Below are positions 27,101 through 39,100 of a DNA stretch of 64,000 bases, in pieces. The position numbers and the translations under genes are program-made. Each line of letters begins with the position of its first letter. Within the stretch, counting starts at the first letter, position 1. Below the pieces are notes generated by a model. The model saw only the letters and a program-made list of their open reading frames with translations, had not been told where the DNA came from and did no database searches. Source of the DNA: Salvator merianae (lineage: Eukaryota; Chordata; Lepidosauria; Squamata; Teiidae); assembly GCA_003586115.2 (NCBI GenBank), contig QVOM02000023.1, positions 1,115,283-1,179,282 of the forward strand, given 5' to 3'.

Positions 27101-30100
27101 CTCCAGCGTAAAGAAGAACAGGGAGTCCTGGAGGTGACGATATGGCCCCCACGGAGCTCTCACCACCGTCGAGTCTGCCTGGGATTACATGAGGAGGCAG
27201 AAGGGTTTGAGCAAGCTGCAGCAGAAGATCTGTGGTTGGTTCTCCAAGGTGTTTGAAACAAATATCCTTCAAAAACTGTGTGCAAGTGTACCTAGAAGAA
27301 CCGATGCTGTTTTGAAGGGAAAAGGTGGTCGCACCAAATACTGATTTGATTTACGTTTCTCTTTTGTTCACTCACTTTGTTTTGTTAATGGATAAAAATA
27401 AACTATTAACACTTCGATTTTTGACGGCATTCTTCCTTTGCGGCATTTTTTCCACACCTGCCTAAAACCTTTGCACAATACTGTACACTGTGTGCATATG
27501 CGCATGGAAGCATTCAGAGGGCATTTAACTAGACCCAGGTCCCATCCTGACAGGGCCTAAAAGCCAGAAGTATCCCAGGGCTGTGCTGGGATTGCCACAC
27601 GGGATATTGGGAGGCCACCTCGCAATAACGCTACTGTGGGAAAATCAACTCCCAACCCAGATCGTACGTAAAAAGCAAAAGGACTTACCAGCCTGGACAC
27701 TTTTTCGTGCCATCCGCCATCTTGGAGGCGACCCACACACACACATGGTGCCAAAACCAGCCAGAAAATGGCAGCTGCACACGCACGACTGTGCCTTCCA
27801 GGTCACTGAAATGCCGGATCGCACGAAACGCCATCGCGAGAACCCCGTGATGCTGTCTTTCCTTCCGCCCAGCAGGGACACTGAGATGCCCTTGTGGGAT
27901 CCAAACACGATCCCACACTTTCTGCTCAGCGCCTGGAGGTGCCTTCAGATGCCCCTTGCGTGTGTAGACAAACTCCTAAAATCCCCAGCACAGACCAAAA
28001 GATTCCTTCCAGCAGACGCTTACCAGCAGCGGCCGCCGGCTTTAAGCCCGGGTGTTTGCGGCCCGCACAAAGTGCGCCATGGCTGTTTGTGGAGCCTCCG
28101 GGCCTCCGTACTGCTGCAGCAGGTCGCCTGAAGCTATGGTGCGCTTTGCACAGGCCGTGAACACCCAAGCTTAAAGCCGGCGGCAACCACTAACATTTAC
28201 ATATCTGTCCAAAAGGCCTTGCCCACCTGGCGCCTGTCCCGCCCCTCCCCGGTGGCTGAGGCACCAATCCTGCCCTTCCTACTTGTTCATTTCTTTGCGA
28301 ATCTCCTCTTCCGCCATGCCCTTCAGCTGCGAGTAGAACCAGAGGTGCTCTTCCACGGTCAGCTTGTCGAAGAGGACGTTGTGCTGTGGACACATGCCCA
28401 GGTTCTTCCGGATCTCGTCCATCTCTGTGCGGATGTCGTGGCCGTAGATGGTGGCCGAGCCAGAGGTTGGAGGGAAGAGGCCGGTCAGGATGGACCTGGG
28501 AGGGACGGCAAGGAGCAGGGTGTGGAAAAGGTGGGTAGAGAAAAAGTCTTTTCTCTCTTGCACAGCACTAGGACCAGGGGGCCTTCTGTGAAGCTGATGG
28601 GCAGGAGAGTTAGGACCCACAAGGGGAAGGATTTTTCACCCGGAGGGTCATCAGTCTGTGGAATTCACTGCCAGAAGAGATGGAAACAGCCACCGGCCTG
28701 GATGGCTTTAAGAAAGGGTTAGATAAATTCATGGAAGACAGGTATATCAGTAGTTATTAGAATGGATGCCCAGGTACCACCTCCAAGCTGGAGAGACAGG
28801 CAGGATGCGCCTCAAGGCCACTTGCAGGGAGTCGAGAGCAGGTGAAGTTTTTGCCTTCATCTTCTGCTTGAGATGCCCAGAAGCAACTGGTGGGCTGCTG
28901 TGTGAGATGGGATGCTGGACTAGATGGGCTGTGAACCAATCCAGCAGGGCTCCTCTTATGTTCTTATGTCATCAGAGGTGCCACTTTCTGTCCACCTAAC
29001 TGTAGGAGTTTTAGTGGCAGTGGACAAACTAGAAGGCAGGATGGCTTAGCTTCAACAGACAGCGGGAAGCACACACCACTTCCTGGTCTGCTAGACTCCA
29101 GTGGGATCCACTGAGGATGACCACAGCCAGCTCATGAACCACCACAGCTACACCCCACCCCTCATAGTTTTTCCAACCAACCCAGGGATCCCCTGGCAAA
29201 AGGTAGAATAGGAGTAAAAAAAATTGGGGAAATCATTTCATCACAAATATTGAAAGCTGGGGTTCACCAAAATGATACACTTCCAAATTGTGCTTTATTC
29301 CAGAAGTATAAAGACACACTTTGAACCTGATGAGTTCATAACTCTTCCTGCATTCTTACCACTTTATCTCTTGCACCTTTTGAAAATGGCAAATGAACGC
29401 TCCTTTATTACGCAAACGCTCTGTAATAAGCGTTGCTTGGTTTATCTCCTGCCATAGGCGACACGGAGGCTTTGCGGTCCAAGATGGCATGGCCTCAGAG
29501 AGTGGCTGCTAATTTGGAAAAATATCACCTAACTATACTGATATAGCTGGACATCGCACTTGGACATCGCGGGGAGCGTGTGCTTGAGCAAGGCATGGCT
29601 CTCGGAAAAGTGTGAGCAAACACAGTTTCCCCCAAGCTAAGTCCTTGAAAGCAGGCAGGAAAAATGGTCCTGTAAGCAGGTAACCCCTTTTGCAAAGTTC
29701 TGGGAATTCTGCCTTTGGCCTCCAGTGCTGGCAAAGGTCTTCTGAGTCTGAACTTTGGGCTGCGTTGCTTTCTAGGATTTGTAAAAACCAAGTGCTGACA
29801 ATGCCTGCTTGGACTTCTTGGGGCTTTAGAAAGTGGGGGCCGAAGAACAGCTCCACGTACATGGTGGTGGTCTTGCCAGCCCCATTGTGGCCCAGGAAGG
29901 AGACCACCTGGTTCTCGTAGAGGTTTAGGCTTAGCTTGTTCAGTGCCAGCTTCTTGTCGGTCTTGTAGACTTTGGTCAGCTTGTCCACGCAGACCACCAG
30001 GGGAAGGTGGGTGGGCTCCTCTTCGATGCCACGGGTCTCATCTGCGTGGAAGCAGAGGCGAGGCGGTGTCATCGCCCCTCCCTGAGGAAATTGCCCTCCC

Positions 30101-33100
30101 CCCACGCACCCCCTGGGCGGGCACTTGGGTGGCAGAGCGGATGCAATTCTCTGCCCTGGCCAGATGGCACTCTCAAAGCCCTGCTTCTGAGGAGGCGCCC
30201 AGAGGGGGCCTTGTCCCTGGTGCCTGCTCCCACCCCTTGCTGAGGCGTCTTCTCCCTCTGGGGATGCTTTGGGGGGAGAGATGTGTGGGAGCCCCACCTC
30301 AAAGGCACCCTAGAAAGATGCCCAGGCCCCATCTAGAAGGTGCCCAGAGCATCTATTTGCAAAAGGATTGACCTCAGGATGGGGAAAAACTCTTGCTCGT
30401 CTTTTCCTGCTCCTGCTTCTCTCTTTATGGAAGGCAAGAGGACGGGCTCTGCGTTCCCCCCTCCCCCCTTCTCCTCCCCCCACCCGCTGGACCTGAAGGC
30501 TGCTGCTTCACCGCCCCGCCTCACCCAGCCGCCTGTTCTCCATGGCGCATGCCTGGTCCTCTTCCATCACGCTCAGGCGGGTGGCCCGCGACCAGGGCCA
30601 CGCCCATTCCCACGTCTCCGTGCGCCCGATCCCGAGCCAGTAGGATTTCTGCAGGGGGAAATACCAGGGCCGGGGGAGGCCGTACATTCCTGGGGGAAGA
30701 AGAGAGGGGCAGCCCAGAATCAGAGGCGATTCACGCAAAAACGGCCCTGGCCATTCCGCTTCCTCGGAGGCCCAGCAGTTGGCAAATGGACGCGGCTCAG
30801 CATGCCAACACCCTCTCGCTTTCTCTGGTGCCTAGACGAAAAGGGGTGATTCTCCCAAACAAGGATGGGGAAGGGCCCCGTAACACAGTTCGGGGAGGGG
30901 GAAACGGTTTTAAAATAGGGGGATAACTCCCTTGCCTGCCATTTTCTGAGGCCTTATTTGCTTCCTTTGCAGAAAAATCAAAGCAATAAAAATCGTGCCC
31001 TTCTCTGCTACCTTTCAAATGCCTAATAAGGTAGGAATATTTCAGTCTTTAATTTTTTCTGACCATCGGGCTACATTCTGGGCAGAAATTGCCTCCTCCC
31101 GTAAAACTTGGTTTTCAGATCAAACCCAGGAAACCTCGTCTGGGAGCCATTCCCAAGCAAAATCAGAAAGGACAACATGAGCAAGCAGGGACTTCTTTTC
31201 AGTGGCACCAGCTCTGCAGAATCCCCTCTTGGCTGGAATTTCCCAGGATCCCTTTGTTTCCACCTTTACGATGTATTTATTGATATTTATTAGCTGCCTT
31301 TTAACCTCTAGATAATTATTAGACAACGTGAGCAGTTAAATATGGTTGCACAATGTCAACACGGTTAAAAGATCATACTATTCAAGCTGAATGCAGCTGG
31401 AGGCCCAAAATATGAGGTGGGGTTTTCATTTTTCTTTGGCCCTCTCTCCCATTTTGGGGGTTCTATTCTGAATCATCCAGAATCCTCTGGCCAGGGCAAC
31501 TCACAGCCTGGATAAACTGGAAGAAGACTAATAACTGGACACTTATTTGTTCTGCAGCTGCTTTTTGTCTTTAGCTTTGGAGATCGAAGCTTTACGGCAG
31601 GTGCTAAGCTGCACACAGTGGATGCTGAAATGTATGCTGAAGAGGGGAGGAGGGGTTAAGCTGGAAGAACTGAGCGCCCATCTCCCTCTAGACCAGAGGA
31701 CCCTCAGCTCCCCCCCCCCCGTGCAGCCCAGAAGGATCCAGACAGCCCGGCAGACCCCCCCCCACCCGGGTCCCCTCCTACCTGGGTGCACTGCCTCAAT
31801 GTACCACGTCAGCACCCCATAGACCACGGCATCAACGGTCAGCATCATCATGGAGAGGAGAAGGTTGAAGTCGTCACCCTCCACGGGCGATTGGCTGAGG
31901 GTGTGCCACTGGATGCCCACGCCCGCCACCTCGTAGAGGGCAAAGTACTTGGAGCCCAGGCCAAAGGCTGTGGTGGACATCAGAGACTAGGAGAGAACCA
32001 AGGGGAGGGGGAGTCAGCGAAAAGGTCTCCTTACCATTCCCATCAGAAGAGGCAAAACCTCGCTCTACGTGGAAGCTACTTCTGTGATGCAAAACGTCCC
32101 CACCTAGTGGCGAGCACAGTGCTTGCAGATCCATCCTGCCCTGGAAACAGGCTGGGAATTCCCAGGGGGACAAGCAGTGCTCCCGGTGGCGAGACGGGAA
32201 ATCCGAGACTAGCGAGAGAAAGACTCTCATGGATGCACCAAACTCAAACTATCAAACCTCGCAAGTTTCAAGGGACGACTGGATTGCACTGCAAGCAGGC
32301 TAGGATTCTTACTGGGCTCCTAGCAGGCCATTTAAGCGGCAGAGTGGGCCACCCTGGAGGGCTGCTATGCGGCAAGTGCCGTTTCTGATTTGACACCAGG
32401 GGTTTTGGTTGACCGCTTCTAACAGGAAAGTCCAGGGAATCTGAAGAAAACAGGCTGGATGAATCTGAGACCGTTTGTTCGCACAGGTAACAACCTCAGT
32501 TGAACAGTGGCGGCTGCTGACTTTAAGCCCGGGTGTTCGCGCCCTGCGCAAAGCGTGCCATAACTGTTCGCGGGGCCTCTGGGCCTCCACACTGCTGCAG
32601 GAGGTCGCCCTGCTGAGGCAGTATGCAGGCCCAGAGGCCCTGCGAACAGCCATGGGGCACTTTGCATGGGGCACGAACACCCATCCTTAAAGCCGGCCGC
32701 CGCCGCTGCAGTTAAACAAGATGGATTGGATAGACAGCACCTGATGGATTTCAGCTTCTTTCTGACAAGTACTTTTAACAGTACGGTATTCACAACTTAT
32801 ACGTTTTGTAATTGAAACACCACCTGACTGCTTAATACTATTTTCACCAGTGTCAATCTGTAACGTTATCTGTCAGCAAAATCAGCGCTGCGTTATCTAA
32901 ATAACGTAGGCAGCAAAGCAATGTTATGGATACTAAGCAAAGAACGTAATGTGAGAAGTCAATAAAGCAAAGTGACTCTCCGCATCCTCATTGCCAGCTG
33001 TGACATGAAGCAGGGGAGAACAAAATGAGCAAAAGATGGAACCAGCTAAGCCATGCCCGTTCATCTCTGACTCCCAGGCCCCCAGGCAAATCGAGTCGCT

Positions 33101-36100
33101 TACGGCGATGCACTTCTCGAAGGCCGTGATCTTGTCGTGAGCCACCTCCTCCCGGATGGCCACGTACATGTAGGGCACGTAGCTGAGGAAGTAAATGATG
33201 CCACCGCAGGCTGAGGCCAGCTTGGCTTTGGAGTAAAGCACCGACACCAAGAAACTGACAAGAGAAAGAGAGAAGGACGTGAACAATGCAGTCCTTTTCA
33301 CGGGTGGCAGAGGAGAGGGAACCGGCTCTCTTAGCTGCCTCTCACTACCCCGGCCAGACACGAGGAGCAGTCCTGCCCTGACTCCAGGGTCCGCTGCCTC
33401 TTTGCTTATTGTTTCACTTGGGGCTACCCGGAAACAAACCGGCCAAGTGCCAAGCCGCTCTCTTTCGTGTTTTTTCCACACTGCTGGCTGGATTCCGGGT
33501 AGCCCCAAGTGAAATAATGATAAAATGGGCCGGCAGACGCTGAAGAAATGGTCGCTGCAACAGGTATTGCAGCTATTCCCCGACATGACTGGAAGAGTCA
33601 CAATCACGTCTGGCATTCCCGATAAAGTCCTGGGGAAACTGCAGGGTTTGGTTTGCTTCCCTTAGAAGCAAAGGGGGTCAAGCCCAGGGAAAGATCGGTG
33701 GCTGGAAACCCGCCAGCCCCATTTCCAGCCTCGGAACTGGTCTAGAAACTTGGCTTGACAGCCAGAGGCCCCGCCACGGAGGTATGCTGAGGATACGGGA
33801 GGCCAGACTGGGTCACGTGGAGCTGCCAATAGGACTCCTCCACGTCCCTCCCCCTGCGTTCCCCAGCTACCCCAAACCGTCCCCCCATTCCCCTGCTCAC
33901 CAGAACATGATGGTGGCCACGGCGTAGATGGCAAGGAAGAGCCAGATGATGAAGACGTCGCTGTGCAGCAGGACCTTCCCGTACTTGAGGATGGCGGTCA
34001 GCGCCGTGACTGAGATGGAGAGCTGGACGAAGCCCGTGATGAACCAGGCCACCCAGTGCACGGCATTGTTCAGCCCCATCATCTTCATCACCTAGGAGAA
34101 GGAGAGGCGCAGGAGATCAGGCCTGGCGCGCCCGGCCTCAAGGCCCCTGACCTGAGCACTGCCGTCATGCACGATGGTCTCGGTCTGCTCCACCCCTGCA
34201 ACGCTTTTGGACTCCAGCACCTGCCAGCCCTGGCTACAGAACCAGCGCAGACTTCATCTCCCGCAGGGCCCAGAAGACACAACTATCGTGGACTCCAAAT
34301 CCCATCAGCCCCAGCCAGCGTGGCCACCTGGGACTCCAGCTCCCCGCAGACCCCGCAGTGCCCAGCAGCTCCAAGAAGCGCTGGGGCTAACGCTGAAGTT
34401 GCCACTGTGGGCAAAACTGCAGGAAAGTGGACACCACTGGGCACAACAGAATGGGTATCATGAAACCGGTGTGAAGGAGGCAGAGGACGTCAGCTCAGTG
34501 CTGCCGTGTAAGGTGGGGAACTGCTTAGCTCTCCCTGTTGTACTTCCATCCCAGCCTACGATTCAGGCGTTCCTGGGACCGGAGTGTGTAGAAAGGCACA
34601 TTGTCTGGCATCAGCAAATCACCTATTCCACTTGAGGCCAGGAGAAAATCACGTTTGCGAGCTGAAAGAATGTAGTTCACGCCTCAGCAGCTTTCTGCTA
34701 TCCCAAGGGCCAAAAATCTAAACTCAGGCCATTAAGCAAGCGTTTGTCTGTGGACCCACCTGCGTCCGCTGCCACCTGTCCTTTACCCCCCCACACACAC
34801 ACAGCTGAGCTCAGCAGCCGGGGCAGGCTGCTGCGTCCGCACTCGGCCTAAAAACAACTTGTTCTCTGCCAAGAAAACAGCATAAAAAGCATCCCAGAGG
34901 ACGTTCTCTTCAGCACCTGGCCACGGAAACCCTCCTCAGCTTCTGTGCTTAAATGGTTCTTTGCAGGAAGTACAACAGGCCTGAAAAAGCCCCCGCCTCC
35001 TGCAATCTACGTACAGCCACGGCTACTAAAATGCTTCTATGCCGCACTGTTTTGCTCTCACGCGGCCGAACGGCACTTTGCTCGTTTAATTCTTTCGATA
35101 ATACGGTTTGCCTCTGGATGCACCACTGGCGCACGTTGCACCAACTGCTTTGCATTTGGTGTTTGGCCCTTTTTTCACATCCGCACGGTGGTGGAGTGGG
35201 TCTCCTCTCCATGGCGGTGGCAGCCTGTGTGGGCGAGTGAGTGCAGAGGTCCTTCTCCCACTGAGAGTCGGCTTGTGAGCTTCCTGGGAAACCAGCAGGG
35301 GAAGGGGCTCCGTATGGGCCGCAAAGGGGACTCACGAGCCGGCCTTCAGCAGGGGGAGGGACCTTCAGCCGGGCTCACCCACGCCAGCCACCACTGCGCC
35401 ACGGCAGCGCCAGTTTATACTGACCGGCAGCTCTGAGGACCCTTGACTTCCAGCGATAAACGGGGCCTTCAGTTTCAGCAACAACTTGCATTCCGCAGTT
35501 ACGCACGGCAACGCACTTTGTTATAGGAATAGTAACTGTGCTGATTTTTCTTTTGTCCTCATCTTATCACTTTTTAAAAAAATATATCTTCGATTTTAGC
35601 AGCAATGAACAAACGCAGTCAAAGAAACAAAAGAACCAGGAAAGTATAGCCAAAGGCAAACCTCTGGCCCTAGTTCTCTGAAAGAAAATGCATTTTATTT
35701 TGTCTGTAGAAGAAACATTCTTATTTTGTTTTATTTAGACACGCACAGCCGCCTAATACCGAAGGCTGTTTGGGTGGCTTACAAAGGGAAGAATGGAAAC
35801 ACAAGCCAAGGTACGAAAAAATGCAGCAGTGAAATCCAGCACAGCATTTTGCTGAAACTGATTTAAAATCCCAGCCACCTTTGCCACTATGCCGGTCATT
35901 TGAAGCAAGCCTCACCGTGCAGTCTCAACCGGGCCTTTGGCAGACCTTTCTCCTGGGCTGGTTTACTTTCTCCTTCTCTTACACACCCCTGGGGCCGCAG
36001 GGTGACGAAGATGGCGTTAGAAACGCACCAGATGGCCCAGTGGGGAGGGCTGAATCACCAGTGGGGGTCAGCTTCCTCACCTCTTTTCCAGGTCCGTTCC

Positions 36101-39100
36101 TAAGATCATTGGATCCAAGGGCTTTGGCTAAAATTACAGAGGCGCCCTCCTTCAGTTGAGCGGGGGAATATTGACCTCAACGGATACTAAGAAGTTAGGC
36201 CGCTCCCAGACATTGCCGGTGAATCCTGACGTTTAGCAATACTCTAGAGTAAAGTGCCCCCGGAATCATCACTTGCTGCCCTGACACCTAGGCCAGGTGA
36301 GCAGCAAGCGCCTGCTTCTGCACTCGTGTTGACACACTCTTTCGGGCATTTTGATGGTGCAAAACACCCGGAAGCGTGTGCTCACCAATCCCCACACATG
36401 CGCAGGGGTCATTTCGCTTCACATTTGGCTGTGCGCATATGCAGGGGGCCATTTTCTTCAGCAAGGATCACACTGCCAAACTTCCAGCCAGGTGGGTTTT
36501 CACACTATCCTGGGAAAACCTGCGCTGAGAGTTGGGTTTTCCTGGAATAGGATAAAGTGGGATTTCACCCCTTTATTGCGGGGTTTTGTTGGGGTTGACA
36601 CTGATACGTGTGGCAATCCCAACATAGCCACGACACAATCGTGCGTTACAACATCTGTCTGGATGCAGCCTTCAGTGATGGGCAAAAACAAGGCGGCCTG
36701 AATGCACCAGATCCTGTCTGATTTTGGAAGTTAAGCACGGACAGGAGACCACCTGGTAAAGCCCGGCTTGTGATTTTAACAGCATACATTCCACTGGCTT
36801 TTTAGATGCTGCTATTACTCTTTCATAGTCCTTTTGTGATTTACCGCTTATGGCATTTATTTTTCTTTTCTTTTTCCCATAGCGTTGGGCTTTGCCTGAA
36901 CTCGTCTGTGCCATGGAAATTGCCTTGCCGAGCTTGATGGATGCTGCACCCATTGGAGACGTGTGTGCAGGAGAAAGAGACTTTGGACTCCAGCTCTGAG
37001 CTGCTGGGTGGGGCACAGCCGCCTCCCCAGGTGAACATCACTATCTCAAGGGCCTAACGGCTACCAATGGCTGGGATCCAGTCCAGCTCAGTTGCCGCTA
37101 CAGGGTTAAGAGCGCCATGTATTTGCATAACGCTTTTAATGCTATGCTAACGTCTTTCCCTCCTTTTCTTTATGCAGCCTTTTAAAGTTATATGTTCCAT
37201 TACGAGCCATCTTGCTGCGCTTATAGCAGGCACCCGGGACAGAACCGCTGAGAAAAATGCGCTTGAAACTGACGTTGCCTTGTTGCGGAAACTCCTGACT
37301 CCATTTTCAGACAAATTATCTCTCTGCCCTTTCTGCTGCTCATCACTGGAAGGGATCTCTCTTGGCAAGCTGCAGACTCTGCCAACCCTCCTTGGCAGAG
37401 ACAGAGGCACATGCCCTGGGCACTGGAAGCTTGGAAGATTTACAGGCACCGCTAGCTGGCTCCGTGCCGCCCACCACTCCATCGTGCTCTTGTTAAGGGG
37501 AAGCCAACAGCAGCCAAACGGACGGGCCGCTGCCAACTTCCAGGAAGAGAAACGGAGGAGACGCTGCCAGCAAAGGGGAAAACCCTGTCTGGGATCAGAA
37601 GCCAGTGGTGGCCTTTTTTGCAGGTAACACGTCTGGGACGTGCAGCAAGCACTGGTCAGGACAAAGAAGAAGGGAGACCCTCAAACTGGATTTCAGTGCC
37701 GTGGTCCAGCTGGGAAGTGGGGACCCAGAAAAAAAGGCCGGAAGTCAAAATCTGTCCTCCGGAAGTGGTTTAAAAGCCAAGTGGAAGCCTTGTGTGTCAG
37801 CCTTTAATACATTTGAATCCGTCTAATGAACCCCATGGGTGGGGAACTCATTCTGTTCTATCTTTTTATTTTACTACTGTAAACGACTTTGAGATCTTTA
37901 GATGACAAGCAACGTAGATAGGTTTTAAATAAATACATACAATCAGCGGCGGCTGCCGGCTTTAAGTGTGGGTGTTCGCGTCCCGCGCAAAGCGCGCCAT
38001 GGCTGTTTGCAGGGCCTGCTGTGACAGTACAGAGGCCTGGAGGCCCCGTGAACAACCATGGCACACTTTGTGTGGGGTGTGAACACCCGCCCTTAAAGCT
38101 GGTGGCTGCCGCTACGTACGATAAACAAACACAGGGAAATGGTGAGAAATACAAACCAGCCAGCTGCCTCTACACTGGGGACCCTCCAGCAGCTCTCTCA
38201 CCTCCTCTTTCCCTTCTCTAGCACTTGGTGGCCAAAAGTGACCTGCTTCTGGTCTCAGAAGGCCCACCAGGATCTTAGAACCTGGAAAACAGCACAGACT
38301 GGCCACGCCTCTTCCCATTCCAGAATACCCAGGAAGGGAGCTTACTTCTTTCAGACGGTGTTCCTTCTCAGCCACAATATGCTGGATCATCATGGCCACC
38401 GAGTAGACCCAGGAGATGACCATACACAGAGGCATCATGTGCTCAATAACAAACAGGAAGCTAGAGATAGGAAGAGAGCAGAGTCACAAGCAGCATCCTT
38501 GTAGTGGAGGCATCTCTGGGCCATTGTGGCCCAGTGAACTCTCAAGCAAGATGACCGTCCAAGTCTCCTGCTGTCGATGAGGCAAGCCATTCCCTCAAGA
38601 TCCATCTGCCTCCCACATTTCAGAGACTTAGGACCCAGCTACACACAACATTCCTGAAGCTCTTTGAGGCAAGTTAACACCTTGTTTTGCTCCAGCCTGT
38701 CCCATTCAGAAGTATTGACTTGCCTCAGTCCCTCCCTTCTTCCATCCCTCTCCCGCACTTGTGTTGTATATTCTGAATCAACATGTCCCAGGTAGCTCCA
38801 CCCATTTCCTCCCCCCCAGCAATGCAATGTGATTGGTTGTCCCTTTTTGTCAATCACCAGCTTTGGGTTTTTTGTCTTTTGTTTTCACCCAAAATCCAAC
38901 CTCCCAAAATGTGTCTCAGAGAATGCACCAAAAACTTTTATCTGGTTTAGAGGTAAAAAAAAAAAAAAAAAAAAGTTTTCTGACTGGATTTGACCACCTT
39001 TAAGTAACATGAAAGGAAAATGGCACTTTCCACTTTGCTGATGCGTCTTCACTCTGGAGGTGGGTCAAATGTGGCTCAAAAGTCAAATGTGACCAGGGCC

